The notes beneath the pieces are model-generated. The model searched no databases and had not been told where the DNA came from. It saw only the letters and a list, made by a program, of their open reading frames with translations. A DNA stretch of 64,000 nucleotides from NCBI GenBank assembly GCA_964343265.1, contig CAYFIW010000001.1:62001-126000 (forward strand), read 5' to 3'. Numbering within the stretch: the first letter of the stretch is position 1; each line of letters opens with the position of its first letter. Positions 17,683 through 26,272 of the stretch are shown one piece after another. This DNA comes from CAYFIW01 sp964343265. GTDB taxonomy: Bacteria; Chloroflexota; Dehalococcoidia; Lucifugimonadales; UBA826. The position numbers and the translations under genes were made by a program.

Positions 17683-17811
17683 GCAAATGTCAGGAATTAT
17701 AAATCTAGATCTATTGATGGTAGTATGCGTCGTAACTGTATTATGAGGTCACTATAGAAATTTTTAGGTGATAAGCGGAAAGCATGTTTAATTTAATAAA
17801 AGGTGAGATTA

Positions 17812-18222
17812 ATGGTTAAACAAGGAGTAGTACCCGACGACCTTACGGCTCCGTTTTGGGATGCGGCAAATCAATCTAAATTGGTGATTCAGAATTGTAA
17901 AGCATGCAATCGCCTGCAACATCCCCCTGAACTGCTTTGTGGAAAATGTGGCTTAGGTGACAGTCTTGGTTGGGAAGAGATGAGCGGGAAAGGGAAGATT
18001 TATAACTATGGAGTTGTTCATGATTGTCCAGTGAGATTATTGCAGGATGATCAACCGTTTAATCTTGCTGTAGTTATGTTGGATGAGGATCCTGGGATTC
18101 AAATGTATTCCCATATGCCGGGCGTTCCTGAAGATGAGGTTCCTGTAGGGGCAAACGTGAGGGTGATATTTGAAAAAAGTGCAAACGGTCAGTTGATACC
18201 TGAATGGGAAGTTGAAACTTGA
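17812..18222 (+). CDS. DUF35 / Zn-ribbon OB-fold acyl-CoA-associated protein
   Basis: The 136-residue protein has a rubredoxin-like zinc ribbon (NCKAC and CGKCG) followed by an OB fold, the DUF35 (ChsH2 C-terminal/ScsB-like) architecture. These small proteins form complexes with thiolase-fold enzymes, as in steroid side-chain aldolases and archaeal HMG-CoA synthesis. The next gene, 38 bases downstream, encodes a thiolase-fold protein, which strongly suggests such a complex. The ATG at 17812 has AGGTGA 5 bases before it; an in-frame GTG at 17803 overlaps that site and is less likely. Confidence 0.88.
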   Translation: MVKQGVVPDDLTAPFWDAANQSKLVIQNCKACNRLQHPPELLCGKCGLGDSLGWEEMSGKGKIYNYGVVHDCPVRLLQDDQPFNLAVVMLDEDPGIQMYSHMPGVPEDEVPVGANVRVIFEKSANGQLIPEWEVET

Positions 18223-18260
18223 TCTTTAAAGATTCGGATTTAAGTGTTAAGGAGTGAAGC

Positions 18261-19583
18261 TTGGTTACTAAGAATGCACCTGCGTCGATGTATAGAAGCA
18301 AAGAGGGTTTAGGAATTTGGGAACACAGAGGAAAAGTTGCGGCTGTGGGAATTGGGCACTCTCCTACAGCTCGTCGATGGGATGAGAGACCAGAGACGTC
18401 AGTAGGTGCGTGGAGCATAATGGCTTTAAGGAGAGCGATAGAAGATGCAGGCGTGACTCCCGATCAGGTCGATGGTCTTGTTATTGTTCCTGTTACCACC
18501 ACAGGTGCATTTTGGCCCGACGATAAACCGCTGCCAATGGATGCTATTAATGCTTTTAATCAGACTTCGGATCCCCTTGACGGAGTAGCAAAATTGAGTG
18601 CAGAGTGGCTATTGAAAAATATGCCAGAACTCACCAACGTGAAATATACGGCTTATGGGCCTGTTTGTATGTCAAATGCCCTAAATGTGGCAGCTCAAGC
18701 TGTAGGAGATGGACTCACCAATACATGTCTTGTTCTTAAGGCTTGGCATAATCTTGAAGGGCGATATTACCAAGGTGGCAAAAATGCTGCTAATGAGATA
18801 GATGGGACTAGCGCCATCAAAAATATCTGGGGGGCGCCTGCTTCCTATGGAACTGCATTACAGTTTGCTGAATATTGCAGAAAATATGGTAAGACCCACG
18901 ATATGATGGCTCCCTTTATGAGTAATTCTAGGAGAAATGGCCTGATGTTTCCTGAGGGTTATTGGGCCCAGCATAGACCAGAGGAATTGACTTCAGAGGA
19001 CTATCGATTGGCTCGTTGGATTGCGAAACCAGCTAATCTATTTGATAACGACATTCCCATTATGTGCGCGGCTTCATACCTATTTACAACATCTGAGAGG
19101 GCAAGGGATATGAAGCAGAAGCCGGTTTATATATTGAACCATGCTTCTAGTGATACTACCCCAAGAGGATTTACCCCAACCCTCGATGAAGTTGAGGAAG
19201 ATACGGCTAGAAGTGCCAGAAAAATCTATGAAGGTGCTGGGATATCAGCGAAAGATCTCTCTTTTGAGAATATGTATGATGGATTTACATTATTTCATCA
19301 ATTTCATATAGAGGGATTGGGATATCGAGGTATTAAATTTGGTGAGGCTCTTGATTTTTACCAAACTGATATCAGTATTGAGGGACCAAATCCAGTCTCT
19401 CCGAGTGGAGGTAATATTGGGAGTGGAAGGAGCAGATTTTGGATGCATACAGATTCCATTCAACAGTTGCAAGGACGTGCCGGGCCTCGCCAAATTACTG
19501 GGGTGAAACCTGAAATAGCGGTCTCGGGAGGACCTATGCCACTGGGAGGAAACTATACGGTTTGGAGCGCAACCCCTGATTAG
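18261..19583 (+). CDS. Thiolase-fold protein (SCP-x/lipid-transfer type), DUF35 partner
   Basis: The 440-residue protein resembles the non-decarboxylating thiolase/SCP-x branch: AIEDAGVTPDQVDGLVI near the N-terminus, then a helical middle with SNSRRNGLMFPEGYW, and a C-terminal NPSGG-like NPVSPSGGNIGSGR segment. In such proteins paired with DUF35, the reaction is often a retro-aldol or thiolytic cleavage of a branched acyl-CoA. The usual nucleophilic cysteine is not obvious: a serine and asparagine (CMSNALNVA) occupy the expected helix start, with cysteine just before. It starts at TTG with GGAG upstream. It belongs to the plus-strand catabolic run. Confidence 0.82.
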   Translation: MVTKNAPASMYRSKEGLGIWEHRGKVAAVGIGHSPTARRWDERPETSVGAWSIMALRRAIEDAGVTPDQVDGLVIVPVTTTGAFWPDDKPLPMDAINAFNQTSDPLDGVAKLSAEWLLKNMPELTNVKYTAYGPVCMSNALNVAAQAVGDGLTNTCLVLKAWHNLEGRYYQGGKNAANEIDGTSAIKNIWGAPASYGTALQFAEYCRKYGKTHDMMAPFMSNSRRNGLMFPEGYWAQHRPEELTSEDYRLARWIAKPANLFDNDIPIMCAASYLFTTSERARDMKQKPVYILNHASSDTTPRGFTPTLDEVEEDTARSARKIYEGAGISAKDLSFENMYDGFTLFHQFHIEGLGYRGIKFGEALDFYQTDISIEGPNPVSPSGGNIGSGRSRFWMHTDSIQQLQGRAGPRQITGVKPEIAVSGGPMPLGGNYTVWSATPD

Positions 19584-19629
19584 AACTGAACTAGAAAGTA
19601 CAGATTTATTGATGTAGAAAGGTTGATTA

Positions 19630-19977
19630 TTGGCAATTCTTATAAGCTTCGATATAGATGGAACTTTGGAAATTGGTGACCCTCCTGGCGCTGTAACGAT
19701 GGAAATGGTTCGAATAGCTAGGAAAAGGGGCTTTATAACCGGAAGTTGTTCCGATAGACCTATGAGTACCCAGAGGGCTATTTGGAGAGAACATGATATC
19801 GAATTCGATTTCGTTTGTTATAAGCACATGCTCCCCAATTTAAAAGAGGACTTCAAAGCCGATGCATATTGGCATGTGGGAGATCGGGATGACCTTGATA
19901 GAAAGTATGCTATTCGTGCAGGATTTGATTTCTTGTGGCCCGATGAGGCTGCAGTAAAAGAATGGTTTCTTAGATAA
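19630..19977 (+). CDS. Small cap-less HAD-superfamily protein
   Basis: At 115 residues this is about half the usual HAD length, yet all four motifs are recognisable: DIDGT (nucleophile Asp), TGSCSDR (motif II Ser/Thr region), a lysine in CYKHMLPNLK, and GDRDDLDRKYAIRAG (motif IV acidic pair). It is therefore a minimal C0-type HAD rather than a fragment. The TTG start has AAAGG upstream. It lies between the thiolase and an acyl-CoA dehydrogenase with short gaps, so it is probably cotranscribed; phosphatase substrate unknown. Confidence 0.75.
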   Translation: MAILISFDIDGTLEIGDPPGAVTMEMVRIARKRGFITGSCSDRPMSTQRAIWREHDIEFDFVCYKHMLPNLKEDFKADAYWHVGDRDDLDRKYAIRAGFDFLWPDEAAVKEWFLR

Positions 19978-20010
19978 CTATTGTTATTCCAACACAGCTG
20001 AGGTGAGGAA

Positions 20011-21204
20011 ATGGATTTTTCATTCAGTCTTGAAAATGAAGATTTTCGAAGTCAACTCATTAGTTTTCTAGATGAATCGTTACCTGAAGATTGGAATAAC
20101 CTGGGTAATGGCAGTCCTTATTCCCCAGTCAATTTGGAATTTACCCAGGCTATGTCTACTGAATTGGCAAAAAAAGGATGGTTGACCATGGCGTGGCCGG
20201 AGGAATACGGGGGTCAAGGTCGGTCCATTATGGAGCAGCTTATATATCGGGAAGAGATGACTTATAGAAGTGTTCCTGGGTCTGATCTTGGTACGGGAGC
20301 TATAAGTTGGGTGGGACCTACCTTAATGATGGCAGGTACAGAAGAACAAAAAGTGGAACATATTCCGCCTATCACTAGAGCTGAAAGGTACTGGTGCACT
20401 TTATATAGCGAACCTGAGTCCGGCTCCGATCTAGCATCACTAAAGACTCAAGCTGTAAGAGATGGTGATGAGTATATTATCAATGGTTCAAAAATATGGA
20501 CCAGTTCTGCTCATATTGCTGATTGGGGTTGGCTTGCTGCGAGGACAGATCTGAATGCACCCAAGCATAGGGGTATAAGTTTGCTCATGTTGGATATGAA
20601 GTCTCCAGGGGTTACTGTCAGGCCTATCTACAATATGGCTGGGGGACATGATTTTAACGAAGTTTTTTTTGAGGATGTTCGTATTCCAGCAAAAAATCTA
20701 GTAGGCGAAGAAAACAAAGGGTGGTATACCTTAGCAGTCGCTTTAGATTTTGAAAGATCTGGAGTTGGATACTCCGCAACTTGTCGAAAAATGCTTGAGG
20801 CTGTCATTGAATATTCAAAAAATAATGAAGGTAGAGATGGTAGCTTATTATGGGAAGATGCTGTGGTCAGAAACCGTCTTGCTGAGAGATGGACTGAAAC
20901 TGAAGTTTCGCGTTGGTTGTCTTATCGGGTAGCTTGGATGCAAGCTCAAGGTTTGGTACCAAATTATGAAGCGTCAATGTCAAAAATGTATGGGACAGAA
21001 CTTACACAACGCGTCGCAAATACATCTATGAAGGTGATAGGTATGAAAGGCGGAGCGCAGTTATATGAGCCTGAGCCTTCACCTGTAGAATCTGCAGTTC
21101 GGAATATGTACCTAAACTCTGTTTCGGCAACTATTGCCGCTGGAACTTCGGAAATACAAAGAAATATCGTGGCAGGTAGAGGCCTGGGGTTACCGAGAGG
21201 CTGA
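20011..21204 (+). CDS. Acyl-CoA dehydrogenase, FadE-like, A
   Basis: The 397-residue protein has the family N-terminal helical domain, the middle segment CTLYSEPESGSDLASL (FAD/acyl binding), and the C-terminal AAGTSEIQRNIVAGRGLGLPRG. The YEG form of the late catalytic-glutamate motif is replaced by AAG, and no RxQFG FAD-binding motif is seen in the C-terminal helical domain. Both features occur in alpha-type subunits of heteromeric acyl-CoA dehydrogenases of the steroid-degradation kind. It may pair with the beta-like subunit at 26273. Part of the plus-strand catabolic run, with a 26-base gap to the next gene. Confidence 0.9.
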   Translation: MDFSFSLENEDFRSQLISFLDESLPEDWNNLGNGSPYSPVNLEFTQAMSTELAKKGWLTMAWPEEYGGQGRSIMEQLIYREEMTYRSVPGSDLGTGAISWVGPTLMMAGTEEQKVEHIPPITRAERYWCTLYSEPESGSDLASLKTQAVRDGDEYIINGSKIWTSSAHIADWGWLAARTDLNAPKHRGISLLMLDMKSPGVTVRPIYNMAGGHDFNEVFFEDVRIPAKNLVGEENKGWYTLAVALDFERSGVGYSATCRKMLEAVIEYSKNNEGRDGSLLWEDAVVRNRLAERWTETEVSRWLSYRVAWMQAQGLVPNYEASMSKMYGTELTQRVANTSMKVIGMKGGAQLYEPEPSPVESAVRNMYLNSVSATIAAGTSEIQRNIVAGRGLGLPRG

Positions 21205-21230
21205 TATTTTTTGGTGGGGAGGGATTTTGT

Positions 21231-22502
21231 TTGAAGATAAAACCGAGTGATCCTCCCAGACTAGACTTACCTGTTTTGCCTTTTAAGGTTCTAGACCTAA
21301 CAGAAGGAGGCCACAATCTTTGTGGCAGATTGTTGGGAGACATGGGTGCTGATGTGGTGAGAGTAGAGCCTCCAGGGGGAAGTCCAACTAGGTTGAGGGG
21401 TCCATTTGCCTCGGGAGCGAAGGACTTGTTACAGCATAGCCTTTACTGGGCGGCGTATAACTCGAATAAGAGGGGAATTACATTAGATATTTCTTCTCAA
21501 AAGGGCCAAGAAATCTTGTCGAAGTTAATTTCCGAAAGTGATGTTATTTTGGAATCATTTTCCCCAGGTTACCTAGAGTGTCTGGGGATCAGCTCAGATT
21601 TTTTGGATTCATGTAACTCGAAACTTGTTCATACCTCTATTACCCCATTTGGATCAAGTGGCCCTCATTCTCAATTTATTTCTACAGATTTGATAACTTC
21701 AGCTATGGGCGGTATGCCTTATCTGTCCGGTGACAAAGATAGACCTCCGGTTAGGATCAGCTTTCCCCAAGCCGAATTAAATGCAGGGTCACAGGCTTTT
21801 GCCGGCACCATGGCCGCTCTTTGGCATAGTGATAGGACAGGCATTGGCCAGAGAGTGGAAGTAAGCGAACAAGTAGCAGTTATATGGACGTTAATGAATG
21901 CAACGCCCTTTCCACCTCTCGAAAAAATGGATATGAAAAGGGCGGGAACTTTTCGGCAACGAGGACCTATAGAGGCTCGACACGTGTATAAATGCAAGGA
22001 TGGACACGTCACAATTTTAGCCCAGGCTGCCACTCTGGATAAACTATTGAAATGGATGATTGATGAAGATGAAGTTCCACCTGATGTCGCCTCATATGAT
22101 CCAATCTCTTGGAATATAACTACTGATAGTCAAACAAACTCAAGGGAGATATATGAGTTCAAACGGTTAGAGGAATTTTTGGAAAAATTTATGCTAATGA
22201 AAAATAAATCTGAACTTTTTGATAGGGCTGTGTCTGATAAATTGCTATTGGCACCCTGTAACACAGTTCAAGATATTAGTAAAAGTCTTCAACTAGAGAG
22301 CAGGAATTATTGGGTGGATTTATATCATCCCGAATTAGAAAGAGAAATTCGTCATCTTGGTCCTCCCATAAGGTTATCAAAGACTCCTTTTAGGCTTAGA
22401 TGTCCGTCGCCTTCGATTGGTCAACACAATGAAGAAATATACGGTGAGTTAGGTCTAAATTCTGATGATCAATTTCAACTTAATGAACAGGGTGTGATAT
22501 GA
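21231..22502 (+). CDS. CaiB/BaiF (class III) CoA-transferase family protein, 1
   Basis: The 423-residue protein has the family opening VLDLTEGGHNLCGRLLGDMGADVVRVEPPGG and the later STDL and GHV/TILAQ segments. Class III transferases move CoA between acids through an aspartyl anhydride. At the position where formyl-CoA transferase has its catalytic Asp (VSMQDAV) this protein reads VSEQVAV, so V215 replaces the nucleophile. It starts at TTG 8 bases after GGGGAGGG. Its TGA overlaps the ATG of the next CoA-transferase, so the two are translationally coupled and may form a heterodimer in which this subunit is non-catalytic. Confidence 0.9.
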   Translation: MKIKPSDPPRLDLPVLPFKVLDLTEGGHNLCGRLLGDMGADVVRVEPPGGSPTRLRGPFASGAKDLLQHSLYWAAYNSNKRGITLDISSQKGQEILSKLISESDVILESFSPGYLECLGISSDFLDSCNSKLVHTSITPFGSSGPHSQFISTDLITSAMGGMPYLSGDKDRPPVRISFPQAELNAGSQAFAGTMAALWHSDRTGIGQRVEVSEQVAVIWTLMNATPFPPLEKMDMKRAGTFRQRGPIEARHVYKCKDGHVTILAQAATLDKLLKWMIDEDEVPPDVASYDPISWNITTDSQTNSREIYEFKRLEEFLEKFMLMKNKSELFDRAVSDKLLLAPCNTVQDISKSLQLESRNYWVDLYHPELEREIRHLGPPIRLSKTPFRLRCPSPSIGQHNEEIYGELGLNSDDQFQLNEQGVI

Positions 22503-23773
22503 ATCAAATTGATCAGAAAAATGAGGATTTCACAGAAGATCTATTTCACGGAATAAAGGTTCTTGATTTCTCCTGGGTGGGAGTTGGACCAATAACAACA
22601 AAATATTTTGCGGACCTTGGGGGAGAAGTTATTCGTATTGAGTCCGTGACTCGTCCTGATGTTCTCAGGGGTGCCCCGCCATTCAAGGATGGTGTTCCAG
22701 GGATTAACCGAAGCCAATTTGGGGCAAATTGGAACACAAGTAAAAAAGGGCTTGGAATGAACTTGGCTCTCCAAGAGTCAAGAGATTTGGTTCTTAAACT
22801 TATAGACGAATGGAAGCCGGATATTATTGCAGAAAGCTTTACGCCCAGAGTAATGAAGTCATGGAAATTGGACTACAAATCTATTAGTGGACTTCATCCA
22901 GAGATTATATATTTCAGTACTTGTCAAATGGGCCAAACTGGACCACAGTCTTCCTATGCAGGATTTGGACAATTGGCTGGATCGTTAGCTGGTTTTTATT
23001 CCTTGACTGGTTGGCCTGATCGAGATCCCGCGGGACCTTATGGGGCTTATTCAGATTTTTTAAACCCTCCTATTGCCTTTGGGGCTATTATTGCAGCGTT
23101 AATGTACCGAAATAGAACAGGGGTGGGTCAACACATTGACTTGTCTCAATTTGAAGGTGCCACTCATTTTTTGGCTCCTCACATCATGAAATACAACGAT
23201 GATGGAACGGTTTTTTCCAGGATCGGAAATGAAGAATATGAGTCAATTCCGCATGATATATATCCTGCGAAGGATGAACTAAGAAAAATGGTAGGTCTAG
23301 GAGAATCATGGATAGCCATATCAGTGCAAACTGACAGCCAGTGGGAGTCTCTGGCGTTAATAATCGGCTTAGAAGATGACTTGAGATTGAAAAATATAGA
23401 GGGTAGAAAAGAATATAAGTCCATTATTGACTCTGCAATTACAGAATGGTGTTCTAATCGAGGCGCGCAGGAAATTATGATTTTTTTGCAGAATGCTGGA
23501 ATTCCTGCAGGGGCAGTTCAAAGCCAATCTGATCTTTGGAATGATCCTCAGCTAGAACACATGAAATATTTTTGCTGGTTATACCACCCGGAGGTCGGGC
23601 CAATGCCTTACGATGGACAGCAATTTCAGCTGTCAGAAACACCAAGTAAGCTACGGGCACCGCAAGCCATGATAGGGGAGCATAATGAGGAAATCCTGAG
23701 AAATTATCTGAAGCTCAATCGTCAACAAATAGGAGATTTGTTTGAGCGCGGAGTTTTAGAGAACTCTATGTAA
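22499..23773 (+). CDS. CaiB/BaiF (class III) CoA-transferase family protein, 2
   Basis: The 424-residue protein carries the family motifs VLDFSWVGVGPITTKYFADLG and IRIES, and the GQHIDLSQFEGA segment near the middle. At the catalytic position there is glutamate (E219) rather than aspartate. The ATG overlaps the previous gene by four bases, so stoichiometric production with CoA-transferase 1 is likely. This resembles two-subunit transferases such as BbsEF of benzylsuccinate degradation; the comparison is by architecture only. Confidence 0.9.
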   Translation: MNQIDQKNEDFTEDLFHGIKVLDFSWVGVGPITTKYFADLGGEVIRIESVTRPDVLRGAPPFKDGVPGINRSQFGANWNTSKKGLGMNLALQESRDLVLKLIDEWKPDIIAESFTPRVMKSWKLDYKSISGLHPEIIYFSTCQMGQTGPQSSYAGFGQLAGSLAGFYSLTGWPDRDPAGPYGAYSDFLNPPIAFGAIIAALMYRNRTGVGQHIDLSQFEGATHFLAPHIMKYNDDGTVFSRIGNEEYESIPHDIYPAKDELRKMVGLGESWIAISVQTDSQWESLALIIGLEDDLRLKNIEGRKEYKSIIDSAITEWCSNRGAQEIMIFLQNAGIPAGAVQSQSDLWNDPQLEHMKYFCWLYHPEVGPMPYDGQQFQLSETPSKLRAPQAMIGEHNEEILRNYLKLNRQQIGDLFERGVLENSM

Positions 23774-23799
23774 ATTTATCAAAGGGGTATACAACCATA

Positions 23800-24996
23800 A
23801 TGACCACAACTAAAGGTCCTTTGTCCGGGTTCAGAATCATTGATTTGACTAGGATGGCACCAGGCCCTTTTTGCACGATGATGTTTGGTGACATGGGGGC
23901 GGATGTGATAAGGATTGAGCCACCGCCCTCTTCTCGAATATCCAATAAAGGGGCACTGCCTCAGAATGAGGAAGCTCGAAACATAACTTGGAATCCTCTA
24001 ACAAGAAATAAACGCAGCATAATTATGGATCTAAAGGAAGACAAAGCTCGCGAGGTTTTTTTTCATCTTTGTAAAAACGCTGATGTATTAGTTGAAGGAT
24101 TTAGACCTGGAGTTGTAAAAAGGTTGGGATGTGATTACGAAACAGTGAGGACTGTAAACGAGAAAATTATATATTGTTCGATTTCTGGATATGGACAAAC
24201 AGGTCCCTACAAAGACCTCGTTGGACATGACATTAACTACATATCTATAGGTGGGGCTTTAGGTATGATTGGTTCTTCTGATGGAACTCCCGCAATTCCA
24301 TATAACATAATTGCGGATTTTGCGGCTGGTGGGATGCATGCAGCTTTCTCAATAGTTTCAGCGTTGCTTCATCGCGAGAGGACCGGAATTGGTCAATCTA
24401 TAGATATAGCTATGTCAGATGGAGTGGCCTACTTGTTGGCCGCAGCTGCTGGCGAGCATTTGCGAAGTGGACTTGTTCCCACCCCTGGAGAGATGACGTT
24501 AAATGGAGGCGTGCCTTTCTATAATGTTTTCCGATGCCTTGACGGGAAATTCATAAGTATTGGTTGTATAGAAGGTTGGTTTTGGGAAAATCTGTGTTCA
24601 GCTATAGGAATGGATGATTTTACTAAATCTCAATTTGACAAAGAAAATTACGAGGCTATATTCGATTCTATGAAAGATCAGTTTTTGAAGAAAACCAGAG
24701 ATCAGTGGTGGGAAGAGTTAAAAATTCATGAGGATATAGCTGTTGCACCAGTTCTTAATATGGAAGAGGTTTTGCAGGATCCGCATGTAGGTTTTCGGGA
24801 AATGATAGTTAATGTGGGAAGTTTTGGTGGAGAGATGGTCAAGCAAATCGGAATAGGTCCAAAATTTTCTAAAACTCCCGGCTCAATCAGATCTTTGGGT
24901 AAACTTCCAGGTTCTAACACGAGAGAAATTTTGCTGGAAAGTGGATATTCTCAGACAGAAATAGAAAGCTTGTATCAGATGGAAGTGATTTTTTGA
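23800..24996 (+). CDS. CaiB/BaiF (class III) CoA-transferase, 3
   Basis: This 398-residue member keeps the expected residues: IIDLTRMAPGPFCTMMFGDMG at the N-terminus, GRSGYGQTGPY-like SGYGQTGPYKDLVGHD in the middle, and the SIDIAMSDGVA segment with D207 at the catalytic aspartate position. It is closest to the succinyl-CoA:acid CoA-transferase/alpha-methylacyl-CoA racemase group. Either activity would fit the operon: CoA transfer to activate an acid, or epimerisation of a 2-methyl branch before acyl-CoA dehydrogenation. Confidence 0.92.
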   Translation: MTTTKGPLSGFRIIDLTRMAPGPFCTMMFGDMGADVIRIEPPPSSRISNKGALPQNEEARNITWNPLTRNKRSIIMDLKEDKAREVFFHLCKNADVLVEGFRPGVVKRLGCDYETVRTVNEKIIYCSISGYGQTGPYKDLVGHDINYISIGGALGMIGSSDGTPAIPYNIIADFAAGGMHAAFSIVSALLHRERTGIGQSIDIAMSDGVAYLLAAAAGEHLRSGLVPTPGEMTLNGGVPFYNVFRCLDGKFISIGCIEGWFWENLCSAIGMDDFTKSQFDKENYEAIFDSMKDQFLKKTRDQWWEELKIHEDIAVAPVLNMEEVLQDPHVGFREMIVNVGSFGGEMVKQIGIGPKFSKTPGSIRSLGKLPGSNTREILLESGYSQTEIESLYQMEVIF

Positions 24997-25036
24997 CCAA
25001 TAGTGTGACTTCTATATTTTGAGAGGTGAGGCTCGT

Positions 25037-26215
25037 ATGGATTTTCGTTTTACCCCTGAACAAGACAGTTGGAGACTAGAGGTAAGAGAGGCTATCGATG
25101 CTCTCATGACCAGAGAGGTAAAGGAAGAATTGAAAGGTCGTCCTGACTTAGGCCCTGGTATTGAACAAAAAAAATTCATGGAAGGGTTGGGAAAGAAAGG
25201 CCTGTTAGGAATATCATGGCCAGTCGAGTATGGTGGATTAGGCAGATCCCTTATGGATCAATACATATTTTCTGAAGAGATTGGTCGAGCCGGTTCTCCT
25301 TATACCAATTCAACGGCTGTAACCATGGTAGGTCCCACTATTATGAGAGCAGGTAGTGAAGACCAGAAGAAAGAATGGTTACCAAAGATGTTGAGCGGGG
25401 AAGTGGAATGTGCTTTAGGTTACACAGAGCCAAACTCTGGTACAGACCTTGCGAGTTTGGAGACTAGAGCTATAGAAGATGGTGACGATTACGTCATTAA
25501 CGGACAGAAAATATATACAAGTGCCGCGCATTTTTCTAATTATATTTGGCTTCTGGCACGAACCGATCAAGATGCTCCAAAACATAGAGGTTTGTCGGCA
25601 TTCTTAGTTCCGACCGATTCACCTGGTTTAAGCATAAATCCCCTTTGGAGAATGGATGATGGTAGAACGAACCAAGTCTTCTTTGATAATGTGAGAATAC
25701 CAAGAAAAAACCTTATCGGTGAACAAAATCGGGGTTGGTATCATGTGGCCATGGCTCTCGATTTCGAAAGAGTTAGCTTAGGTGCCAGATATGCTTCACT
25801 GTCGGATCGTTTGCAAAAAATAATTAAATACGCCAACGAAACGGAAGTTGACGGTAGGCCTATTTCACAGGATCCGCACATCAGGGAACGGTTTGTTGAG
25901 ATTGGTATGAAATTGGAAACTGTAAGGCTTTTTTCTTATCGGACTGCTTGGATGATCGATAAAGGGGAAGTTCCTAATTATGAAAGTTCGGCTTTAAAAA
26001 TCATTGCGACTGATCTTATCCAAGAGGTTGCGGATTTTGGACTTGAAGTATTAGGCCCCTACGGTCAGCTAACCCGAAATGATTCACGTGCTCCGCTTGA
26101 TGGAGAAATGGAGAGAGCCTATAGAGGGGGGATTTTTCTGCGTTTTGGTGGAGGTGCAAATGAAGTGCAAAAAGACATTATAGCGAGGCGCGGACTTGGC
26201 CTACCGAGATTGTGA
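25037..26215 (+). CDS. Acyl-CoA dehydrogenase, FadE-like, B (probable alpha subunit)
   Basis: The protein has YTEPNSGTDLASLETRA in the middle domain and ends with GGGANEVQKDIIARRGLGLPR. The YEGT catalytic motif and the RxQFG FAD motif are both missing, as in acyl-CoA dehydrogenase A. It is directly followed by a shorter dehydrogenase that does have RxQFG, so the two probably form an alpha2beta2 enzyme sharing FAD sites across the interface, as described for the mycobacterial ChsE/FadE pairs. The start at ATG 25037 has GAGGTGAGG before it; an upstream TTG at 25019 would place the ribosome site inside the gene. Confidence 0.9.
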   Translation: MDFRFTPEQDSWRLEVREAIDALMTREVKEELKGRPDLGPGIEQKKFMEGLGKKGLLGISWPVEYGGLGRSLMDQYIFSEEIGRAGSPYTNSTAVTMVGPTIMRAGSEDQKKEWLPKMLSGEVECALGYTEPNSGTDLASLETRAIEDGDDYVINGQKIYTSAAHFSNYIWLLARTDQDAPKHRGLSAFLVPTDSPGLSINPLWRMDDGRTNQVFFDNVRIPRKNLIGEQNRGWYHVAMALDFERVSLGARYASLSDRLQKIIKYANETEVDGRPISQDPHIRERFVEIGMKLETVRLFSYRTAWMIDKGEVPNYESSALKIIATDLIQEVADFGLEVLGPYGQLTRNDSRAPLDGEMERAYRGGIFLRFGGGANEVQKDIIARRGLGLPRL

Positions 26216-26272
26216 AAACAGCTCGATATTTGGTTTCTGGATGTGAAAATTAGTCAGGAGATGTGACAAGGA

